This document shows positions 32,857 to 32,907 of a stretch of DNA of 32,907 nucleotides, piece after piece (position 1 is the first letter of the stretch; each line of letters opens with the position of its first letter). The notes under the pieces were generated by a model. The model ran no database searches and was not told the origin of the DNA. It saw only the letters and a list, made by a program, of their open reading frames with translations. Position numbers and translations under genes: made by a program. The DNA lies in assembly GCA_946414805.1 (NCBI GenBank), contig CAMKPZ010000016.1, forward strand, positions 1-32,907, read 5' to 3'. The DNA is from an uncultured Bacteroidales bacterium. Its GTDB lineage: Bacteria; Bacteroidota; Bacteroidia; Bacteroidales; Paludibacteraceae.

Positions 32857-32907
32857 GGAGAGTTGTCTGAGTGGTCGAAAGAGCCGCACTCGAAATGCGG
32901 TATACGC
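32857..32907 (+). tRNA. tRNA-Ser(CGA), 3' part outside window
   Basis: Starts GGAGAGTTGTCTGAGTGG, the typical tRNA-Ser 5' end and D-arm. The anticodon stem CCGCA/TGCGG encloses loop CTCGAAA, anticodon CGA, reading UCG. The window ends in the variable arm, as expected for a long class II tRNA. Confidence 0.9.

Overview
The window reads as a chromosomal segment of an uncultured member of the Bacteroidota, most likely order Bacteroidales. The evidence is the -7 promoter box TAnnTTTG (often extended to TACTTTTGCAC) with TTTG about 20 bp upstream, the near absence of Shine-Dalgarno sequences, a type IX secretion plug-domain protein, a class III fructose-bisphosphatase, and the lysS-gpsA-pgi order. 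I cannot name the genus from sequence alone. All family assignments come from reading the translations; no database search was run.

Layout. 1-1300: end of an alpha/beta hydrolase, a truncated DUF1349 gene and a conserved hypothetical, then tRNA-Thr(CGT) on the minus strand. 1490-2906: T9SS plug-like protein behind a duplicated promoter segment and a structured leader. 2919-7426: minus-strand operon lysS-gpsA-pgi-PepSY-like. 7530-11234: outer-membrane beta-barrel protein and an AraC-family regulator, with two short tandem repeats in the flanking DNA. 11309-12734: glutamate dehydrogenase. 12835-15076: a visibly AT-rich accessory island with a decayed DUF1016-like nuclease tail, a 395-residue protein with a HEPN-like Rx5H motif, and a lipoprotein. 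15232-19706: DUF4298 protein, a Y1 (RAYT-type) transposase fused to a DprA-like domain, and a large receiver plus PEP/pyruvate-binding protein only 5 bp behind it. 19819-22242: Na/Pi cotransporter and SIMPL protein. 22230-24301: SDR oxidoreductase coupled to a UmuC-like polymerase. 24334-25409: pheS. 25413-27741: raiA-fbp. 27815-32682: gcvP and two tandem YitT membrane proteins. 32725-end: promoter, structured leader and the 5' part of tRNA-Ser(CGA).

Most genes are housekeeping: gluconeogenesis and glycolysis (fbp, pgi), phospholipid precursor supply (gpsA), nitrogen assimilation (gdhA), glycine cleavage (gcvP), and translation (lysS, pheS, raiA, tRNAs). The most striking pattern is a dispersed family of 7-bp-period degenerate repeats. 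It fills several intergenic spacers (lysS/gpsA, gpsA/pgi, gcvP/yitT, yitT/yitT, raiA leader, upstream of the DUF4298 gene) and also lies in frame inside two proteins and at the C-terminus of GcvP. This resembles the heptanucleotide STRR repeats of cyanobacteria and is the best candidate here for something undescribed. Second are the transposase-DprA fusion and the AT-rich HEPN-like/lipoprotein pair.
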